NCBI GenBank assembly: GCA_026419785.1
Contig: JAODTK010000665.1
Span: 62,001-126,000, forward strand
Reading direction: 5' to 3'
Source: Sclerodactyla briareus
Lineage: Eukaryota; Echinodermata; Holothuroidea; Dendrochirotida; Sclerodactylidae
DNA length: 64,000 nucleotides
Below the pieces are notes generated by a model. The model saw only the letters and a list, made by a program, of their open reading frames with translations. It was not told the origin of the DNA and did not search any database. Shown here piece by piece: positions 45,661-57,950 of the stretch. Made by a program: the position numbers and the translations under genes. Numbering within the stretch: position 1 is the first letter of the stretch; each line of letters opens with the position of its first letter.

Positions 45661-46330
45661 GTTAAATGTTATTCCTCCTCAATCGATGCATCAACACAAA
45701 ATCTTTCCCCCTCGTCATTTCCTTCTGTATATGTCAGTGGGTAATTGCTCAGCAAACTTTCATACTGTTCATTCATCGGACATCTCCATGATACAAAGGG
45801 GCAACCACATGTTTGAACACTTCTATGAATATTCAGCCTTGTAACACTACCAACTGTTTAGACATTTTTCTACTTGTGTGAGAGCGAATTGGAAAAGCGA
45901 GCCAATGAGCTAAATAAAGGGGTGCGAAAAAACAACAATCCAAGCTTCTTTGGCAGACAAGACTAGCATCATTTGAACAAAACTGTCAATGTTTTCTAAG
46001 CAGCCCTGGGTACAACACATTCTAGACATGTATGTTGTATCCCATATTGGTCACAATAAAACAACACCTACCCTAACTAATGGCAATACCCATGCAATAA
46101 TTTAGGTCAAAAAGTTGGCTAGCACTGTGTGAGATTCCTCATTGTTGTGAAATGCAACACCCTATCCATCTTGATGGGGTAGACCTGGAAGGGCAGAGGT
46201 TTTGTGACCCTGACATTGTAACAATAATAGTGTATTGTCCTCTGTTTGTATAACAGCTCGGTTGTCCCTGGATAAGCTGGTTTTTGGCTGAATGGGCATT
46301 TACAGTCACGCTAGTGTGATTGTTCAAACG
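45660..46330. other. Unassigned DNA
   Basis: I see nothing supportable between the end of the degenerate array and the 1.3-kb repeats. Confidence 0.5.
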
Positions 46331-46333
46331 TTC

Positions 46334-49300
46334 AGGTGTGAAAATATACAATCTGGAATGACAATTGAGTCAGCAATATGGGATGACGTCACACTTTCTG
46401 CAATATTCCTCTACGCTAGTATGCTGTATCATATGTTTTCATTTTAGCAACATTTGCATTATTCATGTACTTTCATGATAATGCAGGTTGTTTCGCATTT
46501 ATAGGGCATCTCTAGTGTAAGTGTTTGAATGTTAGGTGTGAAAATATACAATCTGGAATGACAATTGAGGTCAGCAATGGGAGAATGAAGTCACACTGTG
46601 TTCTAGGGTTTCTCTCAAATATCTCTATGCTTTATGCATGTTTATATACATTTTTCCATTTTGGTGAGCAATAGAAAAAAGGCTTGCTTCATTCAGGTAC
46701 TTACATGGTATGGGGGGGTGACTAGAATGTGACCATAAGAGTGCTACCATCCTAAAACAGAAAGATATTTGTTACCTGTGCTAATTAGTGACTGGGGAAA
46801 CAAGACCAAATTTAGAGAGCAGTAATAAGAATTGTTAAAAAATTCGAAATGAGAACCAGACCTAGGTGATGAAATTCAGCTGCCCAAAAAGATCGCTCGT
46901 TTTGTGAGTTTGGTTTACACAAACAAAGTAGGCTTCCTGTTGTACAGTTCCATTTTTTCACTTGATGTTTCCAATGGTAAAAATTACGGGTCAAAACCAC
47001 TTGAAACCATTCTATTTGACCACCCAAGTGTTTTAATTTGAAACTTAATGTGACAATATGATGCGAAGAGTGCATAGTGTGAGTACGTAGTCTCACTTTT
47101 GCTACTAGAGTAATTTTAGGAGGTGAAAATCCTATTGACTAGTTAGGACTACTTTTCATTTTGTGTACGTAGTTTGTTGGTCTTGCCACAGAGGTAGGTT
47201 ACATGGGCCAATTCAATGGTTTGTGGATCACATGACCCTCTGCGTAATAGTGGTTCAAAGCAGCATCACCACTGGCGTAATATAAATATAATGTGCTAAT
47301 ATAAACATCATTTATCTCTTCACCATAATGTAATGTCGTTTTCGCTCAGAATATTATAACGCATTCCACAAGGAAGGCTGTTTCCTACACAGTGCATTGA
47401 TTGGCAATACCAGGAATTAGGCCTACCTTTATTACGACTGGGACAGTGTGATACCGTACGTAGGCTCGGCAGTACACTGTAGTTGAAGACACCCCATCGA
47501 GACGAGTAGGCTACTCATCTGACAGTTGAATGAAACCTGATGCTGGAAAGTGCATTGGCAGACTCCGGCCCTGTCAATTCGACTTCCATCTAGTAGGTTT
47601 TGTGGGATAGTGAATGTTGTTGCTGTCTATGGGTCTACATGTAGAAGGGCTATCAGCCCTGTCGCTATTTGCAGGCTTGTTATTATCAGCAAGTGACAGA
47701 CTGTGTACACTTGGAAGCTGATTCATGGAAGGTCGCACTGACTGAGCTTCAAGGAAATCATTCATGGATGTGATGTACTAGTACTATAAGAAGTCGGTCA
47801 TAGTACCTACTATACCGGAGAGTGGCCTATCTTCTCTGGTCAGTCGTTAGACTTCTCTGGTCCAATGTTTAGGTGTGAAAATATACAATCTGGAATGACA
47901 ATCACACTTTCTGCAATATTCCTCTATGCTAGTATGCATGTTTATATACATGTTTTCGCATTTTGAGAACATAGAAAGGCTTGCATTATTCATGTACTTT
48001 CATGGGTATGGGAGGGGGGGGACTAGAACGTTACCAAGCAGAGTGCTACCATCCATAAAAACAGAAAGGTATTTGTTACCTGTGCTAATTTGGTGACTGG
48101 GGAAACAGACCAAATTTAGGATAGGTAAGAAAATTTGAAAAATTAAAAAATTTGAAGTGAGAACCAGACCTAGGTGATGAAATTCAGCTTCCCAGCTGCC
48201 CAAAGAGTTCGCTCGCTTTGTGAGTTTGGTTTACACAAACAAAGTAGGCTTCCTGTTGTACAGTTCCATTTTTTCACTTGATGTTTCCAATGGTAAAAAT
48301 TACGGGCCAAGACCACTTAAAACCACTCCATTTGACCACCCCAAGTGTTTTAATTTGAAACTTAATGTGACAATATGATGCGAAGAGTGCATAGTGTGAG
48401 TACGTAGTCTCACTTTTGCTACTAGAGTAATTTTAGTTTAGGAGGTGAAAATCCTATTGACTAGTTAGGACTACTTTTCATTTTGTGTACAGTAGTTTGT
48501 TGGTCTTGCCACAGAGGTAGGTTACATGGGCCAATTCAATGGTTTGTGGATCACATGACCCTCTGCGTAATAGTGGTTCAAAGCAGCATCACCACTGGCG
48601 TAATATAAATATAATGTGCTAATATAAACATCATTTATCTCTTCACCATAATGTAATGTCGTTTTCGCTCAGAATATTATAACGCATTCCACAAGGAAGG
48701 CTGTTTCCTACACAGTGCATTGATTGGCAATACCAGGAATTAGGCCTACCTTTATTACGACTGGGACAGTGTGATACCGTACGTAGGCTCGGCAGTACAC
48801 TGTAGTTGAAGACACCCCATCGAGACGAGTAGGCTACTCATCTGACAGTTGAAAGTCGACCTGGGCTGGGAAGTGCATTGGCAGACTCCGGCCCTGTCAA
48901 TTCGACTTCCATCTAGTAGGTTTTGTGGGATAGTGAATGTTGTTGCTGTCTATGGGTCTACATGTAGAAGGGCTATCAGCCCTGTCGCTATTTGCAGGCT
49001 TGTTATTATCAGCAAGTGACAGACTGTGTACACTTGGAAGCTGATTCATGGGAAGGGTCGTCACTGACTGACTTCAAGGAAATCATTCATGGATGTGATG
49101 TACTAGTACTATAAGAAGTCGGTCATAGTACCTACTATACCGGAGAGTGGCCTATCTTCTCTGGTCAGTCGTTAGACTTCTCTGGTCCAATGTTTAGGTG
49201 TGAAAATATACAATCTGGAATGACAATCACACTTTCTGCAATATCCTCTATGCTAGTATGCATGTTTATATAATTTTTCATTTTGAGAACATAGAAAGGC

Positions 49301-50503
49301 TTGCATTATTCATGTACTTTCATGGGTATGGGAGGGGGGGGACTAGAACGTTACCAAGCAGAGTGCTACCATCCATAAAAACAGAAAGGTATTTGTTACC
49401 TGTGCTAATTTGGTGACTGGGGAAACAGACCAAATTTAGGATAGGTATACGAAAATTTGAAAAATTAAAAAATTTGAAGTGAGAACCAGACCTAGGTGAT
49501 GAAATTCAGCTTCCCAGCTGCCCAAAGAGTTCGCTCGCTTTGTGAGTTTGGTTTACACAAACAAAGTAGGCTTCCTGTTGTACAGTTCCTTCTTTTCACC
49601 TGGATGTTTCCGATGGTAAAAATTACGGGTCAAAACCACTTGAAACCATTCTATTTGACCACCCAAGTGTTTTAATTTGAAACTTAATGTGACAGTGTGA
49701 TGCGAAGAGTGCATATTGTGAGTACGTATCTCACTTTTGCTACTAGAGTAATTAGGAGGTGAAAATCCTATTGACTAGTTAGGACTACTTTTCATTTTGT
49801 GTACAGTAGTTTGTTGGTCTTGCCACAGAGGTAGGTTACATGGGCCAATTCAATGGTTTGTGGATCACATGACCCTCTGCGTAATAGTGGTTCAAAAAGC
49901 AGCATCACCACTGGCGTAATATAAATATAATGTGTCTAATATAAAACTCATTTATCCTTCACACCATAATGTAATGTCGTTTTCGCTCAGAATATTATTA
50001 GAACGCATTGCATTCCACAAGGAAGGCTGTTTCCTGCACAGTGCATTGATGGCAAACAAAAAGTACCAGGATTCGGCCTACCTTTATTACGACTGGGACA
50101 GTGTGATACCGTGACGTAGGCTCGGCAGTACACTGTAGTTGAAGACACCCCATCGGGAGACGTGTAGGCCTACTCATCTGACAGTTGAATGAACCTGAGG
50201 CTGGAAGTGCATTGGTAGACTCTGGCCCTGTCAATACGACTTCCATCTAGTAGGTCTTGTGGATAATGTTGTGGTCTTTATGGGTCTACATGTAGAAGGG
50301 CTATCAGCCCTGTCGCTATTTGCAGGCTTGTTATTATGAGCAAGTGACAGACTGTGTACACTTGGAAGCTGATTCATGGGAAGGTTACACTGACTGAGCT
50401 TCAAGGAAATCATTCATGGATGTGATGTACTAGTACTATAAGAAGTCGGTCATAGTACCTACTATACCGGGGAGTGGCCTATCTTCTCTGGTCAGTCGTT
50501 AGA
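46334..50503. repeat. 1.3-kb tandem repeat: partial unit plus three long units
   Basis: AGGTGTGAAAATATACAATC marks unit starts at 46,534, 47,871 and 49,196, with a truncated 200-base unit starting at 46,334. Unit lengths are 1,337, 1,325 and about 1,308 bases. An independent anchor, CCTAGGTGATGAAATTCAGC, is at 46,861, 48,169 and 49,491. Units 2 and 3 agree almost base for base over long stretches; unit 1 is more diverged in its first 300 bases but nearly identical to unit 2 from about 46,860 on. Short frames on the minus strand (for example QLPSVHSLSLADNNKPANSD at 47,574-47,765 and a variant at 50,231-50,413) exist but are disrupted differently between units, so coding is not supported. Confidence 0.95.
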
Positions 50504-52040
50504 GAAAAATAGCCCCAAGAAATGTACTGGAGGTGCAGTGGCCTGCATACAGTATGCTTAGAGGTAGGGCCAGAGAGTCCAATATCTGCGGAGGAAAACC
50601 GCTATATTATCGTGCTGGTAGAAAATGGGGAATTTCGAAAAAGATCCTGCTCACTATTCATGCAGAGTGTGTATGTGTCAGACTGTCAGCATAGCTGAGA
50701 AACCTTTGACACCATTCAAACACCATATATATATTGCAAATAACTGGCTAATCATTCTGCCTATCGCCTTCACGCCTTCGCTTTAAGGTAATAGGCAGAA
50801 TACCAGCTTTGCACTCCAACATACTCCTATGCTGAATTGAGGCTAGTATGTAGAATATGGAGATAACGATCTCAGATTTTTGAATTGCTAGTCTATGTGT
50901 GAGCATGTAAACCAACTTTCGACATCAGCCCTCCTACCAGTAGCCTAGACTAAAGATTACCCCCATACATTTTTTCTCTCTCTTCAGATAGTAACAAGCA
51001 TTTGTCTGCATTGCCTCTCCGGTAATAGTTTCATGTTCTATACTGGTCTGAATAGCTTTGAGTAGTATCACAATATAGAAGAGGGCAGACTGAAAGTGTA
51101 CCCTCATCTTTATTACCTCATTTCTTTCCTGCCCTTCATTTTCCTCCAGTGGTACTGCACTTGTCAATTGCATGATGCGCCCCCATACCCCTCATGTGTG
51201 CGTCACTGTGCCTGAATGATCAGTCACAAAGCGGACTCTGAGGCGTGCTATCTACTTATATAGCTGGTTTACTAGTGGGTCATTTGTAAGGAATTGTCAG
51301 TCATTTAAATGATCAAGGGGTGCATCAATGTAAGGGAATTGTATCACCTTTTTGTGAATGTCATCTATAGGTCATCAGAGTATAGATATTGATATATACA
51401 CCATACAATTAGTGAATGCATGCATTTTTTACTGCATGGTCCCCCAGAATTTTACCCTCAATGCTTTGTCAAACAAATGAATTGTTTATTCTGCTATAGG
51501 TAAAAAAGTGTGAATTGAAAAAACAATAACAAACCCTGGATTATGTCTGAAATAATGTTAATAAGGTCAATTGGTCCAGTTAAATGCGAGAGTGGTGATG
51601 ATTTTGATTGAAGCAGAAAATGCTGAGTGTTTGGCCTGTTCAATATGCATGTAGGCCTCCAGACCAGGTCACATTTAGTGATAGGTTAACAATAGGACAA
51701 TTGCTTCACTGCAGACTTCAATCGACTTCAATCGATCAGTCAGTGATTTTTCCATCTGATAACTAATATTGGAATGTTTACACATGTCATGATCCATTTA
51801 ATAATAGCACTTCTTAGAACCCAAAGTATGCCAATGGCGCTTTACAGAAATGGAAAACGGAACAATACGTGTCCAGGTCGGGATTTTTTAGGTGTGAACG
51901 CCATAAAAAGCGAAAGGTCTTACGAGTCTCAAACTAGTCTTAGGAATGCATGTAGATTATCAGCATAGTTTTGAACCTGCAGTAGAGTAATTTTCTACTC
52001 CACTCTCACTGTACCTTTAATTTGTCCAAGTCTAGGCAAT
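50504..52040. other. Unassigned AT-rich DNA
   Basis: No gene is supported here. The 64-79-codon frames have no recognisable domain or splice context. Confidence 0.5.
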
Positions 52041-52042
52041 GT

Positions 52043-52073
52043 GCATGACTGTGCTGGCCCAGCACAGTCATGC
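52043..52073. repeat. Perfect 15-bp inverted repeat with one-base spacer
   Basis: GCATGACTGTGCTGG, a single C, then CCAGCACAGTCATGC: all 15 pairs match. Beyond it AATGT (52,038-52,042) and ACATT (52,078-52,082) continue the pairing across a four-base bulge. With almost no loop it is better suited to cruciform extrusion or dimer binding than to a miRNA-type hairpin or intrinsic terminator. Confidence 0.95.
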
Positions 52074-52079
52074 TTAGAC

Positions 52080-53570
52080 ATTCAGGGATTTGGAAAATGC
52101 TCTCGTTCACATAACTCATTACTTAGGAGTCTGTAGTATATCAAAGAAATGTCTTTCACAATCCAGCACAATTTCCTGCATTCCAAGAACGATTGTCCAT
52201 ACCTTCAGGGAAGTCCACCCTCTGGTGTTTTATATTCAGTCCATGTATAGTTTATGTTCCCTGAGGCTGACGGTGATGTCATTGTATTGTCATGTCCCCT
52301 TTATTGCGGTTTAAGCTAGAACAAACATTACCAGGTTTTTCCTTGTATTCTTCACTCAAGGAAAATTGTCTGCTGGGATCTTCCCAGGAAGTGCTGGCTT
52401 GACCTCTGACATTTTAAAGAGGTGTATCCTGCAGTCAAGAGCAGTTCACTTATATGCACTCTTCGTACCTTATGCTTTATATCACTTGGTATTTCACAAT
52501 CTCCCATGACCTAAACACTCACCAATCATATACTTACAGGTCAATCCATGTTCAGTAGTGTGAGGGGGGAGGGTGAGGAGAGTCAATGGGAGTGTCCTCA
52601 GAATGTTGGGGGCTTTTACCTGCTAATGTGCATTACATTTATCTGTGCCTCAGTACTAGAACCCTGCCCTAGGGATACGGGGCATTGATCTGGAAATTTG
52701 TTAGCTAGCCTACATTACAGTACCATTGTCATGTAAATTATAGGACTCAAGTTTCCATTCAATTACATTATGGCAGCTGAACCCTTGAAAAAATGTCAGC
52801 CCCATAATCGGCTATCACAAAACATTACTCATGAAAAATTTATGTGAAAAAAGTTACAACTATGGCATATATATTTGTCAAATTTTAGCGAAACAGAAAT
52901 TGGTTTCTGCCAGCTGAAAGAACGATACAGAATGATGATTTATACATACAGGTATAAGAATATGCATACAACACATTATTCAACATGCTATCATGAGATG
53001 GGTAAATTTGAACACTTCTCTGGAAGGAAGGAATCCTGAAACCTGCAAGTTCTAGTGATGGGAACCTGAATCTTAATAGGCTAAGCCAGTTAGTGGTTTT
53101 GAGTGCATGCGCATGCTCACCACTGAACATTGGGGGGAATAGACAGATTTCCACCGTAGCAATATCGTTACGGATTATTTTCAACTGTCACCAATATTTG
53201 AAATTCATCCCATGTTTTTGGATGTTATTGTTGATAAGTATGGGTATAAGTATAAGTTTCTTGTTGGCAAGATTTATTATTTTTGGCAGGGAAGTTCCAA
53301 AAGATTGTTCTGCACACTGTACGTTCAATGTCGAACTGCTGTCGTTTCCTCGTGACTTTTGACACAATATCATTATTATTTCATTAAACTGTACAGTAAC
53401 TCCGAACTGGCTCACACCATATCTCTTGTATTTGTACTGTGTGAGAGAATGTAAGGGGTGGGTGAGATGAGATATCTCTTAAGTATAGCACTGTACAGGC
53501 AGGTCGGCCAGCTATGATGTTTCATTTCAAGGTCTATGTCCTTGTAATTGTAAATTAGCACTTTTGTAGA
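52080..53570. other. Unassigned AT-rich DNA
   Basis: No supported gene. Overlapping 75-99-codon frames at 52,885-53,415 occur on both strands and show no domain. Confidence 0.45.
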
Positions 53571-53925
53571 AGAAGAGGCGGATTAGCTCAGTCCGGTAGT
53601 TTTTAGAGTCCGACCTTAAGCTCAATGAGATCTGTGGTTTCGAAATTCCATGAAGCCCGGGGCTTTTCAGCAGTGAGTTAGGACCAGCAGTCTCCTCGAA
53701 TGTCTCACGCACGCTACCCACGTGTAAAAGTGGGTACCTGCGAGGTAACGGAAGTAGGCGCCGCTGCGTGGGCTGCAGGGGTGGTAGTAGGGCATGAGCG
53801 AATGTGCATCAGGTTTGCAGGCAAGGTCTTCATCAGGTTACCAATGACCAGGGGATTCGGTCGCTAGTCGTGTGAAGAGGCGCTGCCTTGATACAAGACT
53901 ATAAACCCGAATCTTAATCTTAAAG
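53571..53925 (+). mobile_element. tRNA-derived SINE
   Basis: GGCGGATTAGCTCAGTCCGG opens the element: an acceptor-like GGCGGAT followed by box A at 53,583-53,595. A diverged box B, GGTTTCGAAATTCC, sits at 53,636-53,649, about 40 bases later, as in a tRNA. A tRNA-unrelated body of about 270 bases follows and includes ACCAATGACCAGGGG (about 53,840), shared with the SINE at 25.8 kb. The 3' end is a short AATCTTAATCTTAA repeat near 53,910-53,923, a common SINE tail form. It has no protein product. Confidence 0.75.
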
Positions 53926-54044
53926 AAATACACTAGGAGTTGCTAACAGTTTTGGTAGGATTCATGGATAAGCGTTAGATATTGGCCATGCTACATGTAG
54001 TTTGTCATTTTGATCTGGCATCGTGAAAAAAAAAAACAGTTCCA

Positions 54045-54083
54045 ACCCCCTTACTCCCCTCCCCTCCCCTCCCCTCCCCTCCA
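54045..54083. repeat. (CCCCT)n microsatellite
   Basis: About six CCCCT units after an A-run; the complementary strand is a pure AGGGG tract with G-quadruplex potential. Confidence 0.9.
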
Positions 54084-54084
54084 G

Positions 54085-56330
54085 GCCACAACTGAGAAAA
54101 AGCATATACTTGTTTCTAGTAACAGTTAAAGGAATTTGGGCCTCAAATAAAGTAGTAAACTAATCCTAAAAATCCTTAATCTGGAAGGTTTAATAAATTT
54201 TAATTGTACTTCGGGGTCATGTATCATCCTAGATGTGCAGTATGGAATTCACATCAAGAATTTTTTTGCCTGTTCTATCCATTTGGAAGACATTCAATGT
54301 GTAACATTTGATCATTAACTTATACAGTGCTTCACACTAACTATTTTGGCAGATCAGCCAAGGCAATCAAGCGTTATGCATCTCACACAACCATGGCATT
54401 ATCCTTTGGAATTTGAGGCTAGAATCATCTTTGCATTCTCTGTTGTTTCCAAGAAGTATGGGCTGCATGATGGTATACATGTAATAAATTATTCAAGAGT
54501 TGAAACTAAGATGAGAATTGGCAGGAGGTGTCTCCGTAGTACAGAGGCTATTACAGTAGTATCATTGTACTAGTAATATTCTTTTGAAATTGCGTGAATA
54601 CACATACAACAGAAGCTACAGTACCTAAAGTATCCATGATATCCAACTGACAGTATTTCCAGTGTCCAGCGCTTGCTCTTCCAAAATATCAATATAATCC
54701 TCTCAACTGAATTTACGTAGGTATTGGTGAGAAATACAAGTTGTGACAAAGGTTGAATAGGCCTGTACCACAATACAAGCATGGAAGTATTGTTAGGGAG
54801 TTCATCAGATGTCGAGTCTGGTGGTTCGATTAGTGAGGGATCAGTGCCTGGGTCGCACAGTGGTGGGACTGGTGACTACTAGAATTTTTGTACCTAGAAT
54901 GTTTACATGCAAAGTGTTACTGTAATACCAAACTGCTATTCTTCTGCCCTCATAACAGTATTATAATCCCACTATAACATACATGTAGCTGTGCACTGAA
55001 CTGTGACCATCAGCTATTGGTCTACCAGTACTGTACAGTAGCTCTCTATGCAGGTGAATATGATGAGAACACATGCAATTTTAGTTGTTACATAGATGTG
55101 CTAGATTTGAGACATATCCACCAGTGATTCTGTCAGTGGTTATATTCTTGGAATAAAGGGTAATGCACAGTCCACTTTACTTCAATGAATCAATCAATTT
55201 AGAAACATTTGATGATATAGAGGAAATATTGGTAATAGCCATAACATGAATGAATGAGTAGTTGTACTTTCTATTTATTACATGATTCCAAACCCCTTTG
55301 CAGAATCTCCTGTGATACAGTCAAGGTACTTTTGAAACAAACTATAGGTGGGATCTGAATAAGGAAACTTTTCATAAGTAATACAGAATACTTCTATTTC
55401 TATGCGGATAACTATTCCCCTATTTCTGTTAACAAGGCTAAAAAATTGCAGCATTTTGCTGTGTAGAGTCTACAGTTTGAATGGTCTTTGTCATCTTCCA
55501 CCCAGCCCCAGTCCTTCAAATTGAGATACTGTAACTCAACAAGGCAAGGTACTAGAACCTCAAAATTTGTGGTGTGGGTGTTTTTTCTTATTTCGCACTC
55601 CTTCCTTGTATGCTAGTTCAAAGGGAAACTGTTACATGACCATTATACTTGAAACTGTCGGGTAAACTTTACAATGTATGTGATAATGGGTTAAAAATTC
55701 TAAGAGCTGTTTAATAGTGTATATACTGTAGGCTACATGTTACTTAAATACAAGATGCACTCTCTACCCATACATTATCAGCAATATTGACAGCCGATCT
55801 GTTATCAGGGCTGACTGATTTCTGGTGTAAATCCACTGCACCGTGACTTATTATGTGATACCAGTGGAAGCCATTCTGGGCGAGGCCATCAGAATATACC
55901 ATTTTGATTTTTGAGACTCCCTGGGTAGCCATCAGTGTAATATCACCCAACAGGGAAGGCATCCAGAAGGAAGCCAGAAGCAGAATCCTGTCAGGATTCC
56001 TGCTGTTTCGGAATTTGAGAAATTTATTGGACTTCTGGATTCAGATGGCTGGATACAGCATCTAGGCATGGATGACTAACAGAGCGTAATTTAGTATGAT
56101 TTTTTTTTAAAATTTGTATCTCCTATATCGCCTACTCAGGACAAATTATGATGCAATGAGGGGCAATGCTATGGTGCCACAGTTTTGAGCATGTAGTCAT
56201 TGTAGTGATGAATTTTGATTTTGATAATATTCTGGCCATTTTTGGTTCTTTCGCCGGAGGCAAGAGGAATCTGTGCAGTTTTGCAGAGTGTGTGTGTGTG
56301 TGTGGGTGTATGTGATGTATATATGTGTTA
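54085..56330. other. Unassigned AT-rich DNA
   Basis: I find no gene, transposon end or tandem repeat that I can support, apart from a GT patch at about 56,288-56,325. Confidence 0.5.
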
Positions 56331-56339
56331 ATCCTTTGG

Positions 56340-57105
56340 ACATGATATCTAGAAAATGCAAGCGTCCATCAAGTTCAAATGTTAGACTGTAGATAATGGT
56401 ATGGAAAGAGGGAGCACCCTATGTTCTGGTCAACGAAGGTCAAGTATTGAAAAGCAGATAACTGTGAAACAGAATGATGTACAGAGCTCATACTTGGTAC
56501 AAAGGAATGCTGTGTAAGTAGATGATCCCTGTCGATTTAGAGTCAATTTCGAGGTTACCGAAGATCGACAGAGGTCAGAGTCTGATATGCTTGTGAGCGC
56601 AATAACTGTACAACAAATTTATACAAAGAGTTCATACTATGTTAAAGGGGTTGCCATTTGGAGTAGATGATCCCTATTGGTTTGGGGTCAAGTCCAAGGT
56701 CACCTAATGTTAACAGAAGGTTGTAATCTGAAAGCCATTTGAGCATGATAACTGGTAACGAAAAGACGTAGGAAGCTCATGCTTGGCACCAAGAGTTGAT
56801 CCCTATTGTTTTGGGGTCAGTCCAAGGTCGAAGTCTGAAAAGCTTGTGAGTACAATAAATGTGCATCAAACTAACATGTAAACTATGTAAAGAGCTCATA
56901 CTCAGCAAAAGCCAGCCATGGAAGTAGATACAGTTAGATAACCCTATGGTTGGAGTCAGGTCGAAGGTCACCTAGGGTCAACCAAGGTCAAAGTCAGAAA
57001 GCCATAACTGTGCAACAAAATGATGTATACTTGGCTTGTTGCTTGCCATTTGGAGTAGATGATTCATTGTGCTTAGGGTGGGTTGAAGGTCACTCAAGTC
57101 TCAGA
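56340..57105 (+). repeat. 120-144-bp tandem monomers (about five copies), GCTTGTGAGC family
   Basis: GAGCTCATACTTGG-type anchors lie at 56,484, 56,628, 56,772 and 56,892 (spacings 144, 144, 120), with a fifth near 57,022. Each monomer includes GCTTGTGAGYRCAATAACTG or a variant, a CAACAAA..GATGTA block, and TGGAGTAGATGATCCCTATTG, with GGTCACCTA and AAGGTCA words between. The array at 18.2-18.5 kb has the same GCTTGTGAGCACGATAA word at 141-base spacing, so both are one family. Confidence 0.85.
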
Positions 57106-57454
57106 CCCATTATGAAGGCTTGAACTGAGAAACATTATTTCATTCACTCAGTAGCACGGCAAGGGATCACTGAGCATTTGGATTCTTTTTGGGTATCATT
57201 CGGGCATTCCCTCCATGTTCAAATTTCAAGAGCTAATCAATTGTATTCAGGATAGATAGAGCAAAATCTTCTCAATGAGCATCACCGGTCACATTTTGAG
57301 GGGGGGGGGACTCACAAATATCTGTCCAACTCCCTCCATGTGTTTATTGAGTTCCTCCCCACCTCAGAGCTTTACAGCCTATCGCCATTGGTACCTACAA
57401 TCGATATAATTTCCTGAAATCCCAGACGTACTCTCAGTTTGTTTGGATGGTGGG

Positions 57455-57473
57455 TGGGGGGGGGGGGGGGGAG
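57455..57473. repeat. G homopolymer
   Basis: An uninterrupted run of about 16 G within a GGTGGG-rich patch. Confidence 0.85.
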
Positions 57474-57689
57474 TGGTCTCACTGCTCATGGCTGGCAGTC
57501 CGTCCTTTTAGAAAGCTCATTGTACCTCATATATGATATGATTGATAATTTGCAGTTTTGCTATTATTTCCTCAAAGAATCATTTATGTGTAGATTCATG
57601 TGTAAGTACGTCTACAGAAGTTTGGTAGGTCCATATGGAATTAAAGGGGTCAAGTCATGACATGCACCAAATCGAGAGATACCTGCAAT

Positions 57690-57950
57690 ATATTTCATCA
57701 ACTCTACTCACCCCTACTTACTCCCGCACCCCAATTATGCTCAATTTGAGCGATGAAGGAGTAAAATTGGATAGCCAAATAATCAAAGAGCTTGATGACC
57801 TTGGCCTGGAAAATGAGAAGGGCAATGGGGTTGCCAGCCAATACTCTGTGAAATAGCCAGATGCTTGCTATATGGCATAATTGGGGTGAGGGGTCAATAA
57901 GGGGTAAGTATTTGTTGTTCACAGATTTTACAACCACTTCAGTTTTGTGC
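57690..57950. repeat. Inverted AATTGGGGTG element, related to 59,745-59,890
   Basis: CACCCCTACTTACTCCCGCA followed by CCCCAATTATGC at about 57,707-57,740 is the inverse of GCATAATTGGGGTGAGGGG and AAGGGGTAAGTA at about 57,876-57,910. The right half also aligns with 59,752-59,890: GAGAAGGG.ATGGGGT.GCCA.CCA, TTGGGGTG or TTGGGTGG, GGGGTAAGTATT, CACAGATT. It is therefore a dispersed element. The GGGGTAAGTATT in it looks like a splice donor but belongs to the repeat. Confidence 0.55.

Noticed and set aside
46334-50503. CRISPR-like or clustered-gene array
   Set aside because: The repeats are 1.3 kb and contiguous without unique spacers, and the organism appears to be an animal.
52043-52073. miRNA precursor or intrinsic terminator
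   Set aside because: The hairpin has a one-base loop and 15-bp stem, too short and loopless for a miRNA precursor, and no T-run or gene end fits a terminator.
53577-53655. Functional tRNA gene
   Set aside because: Box B is disrupted, anticodon and acceptor stems do not fold, and a SINE body and tail follow directly.
54045-54083. Telomere-like repeat
   Set aside because: The unit is CCCCT (AGGGG), not the TTAGGG expected for animals, and the run is short and internal.
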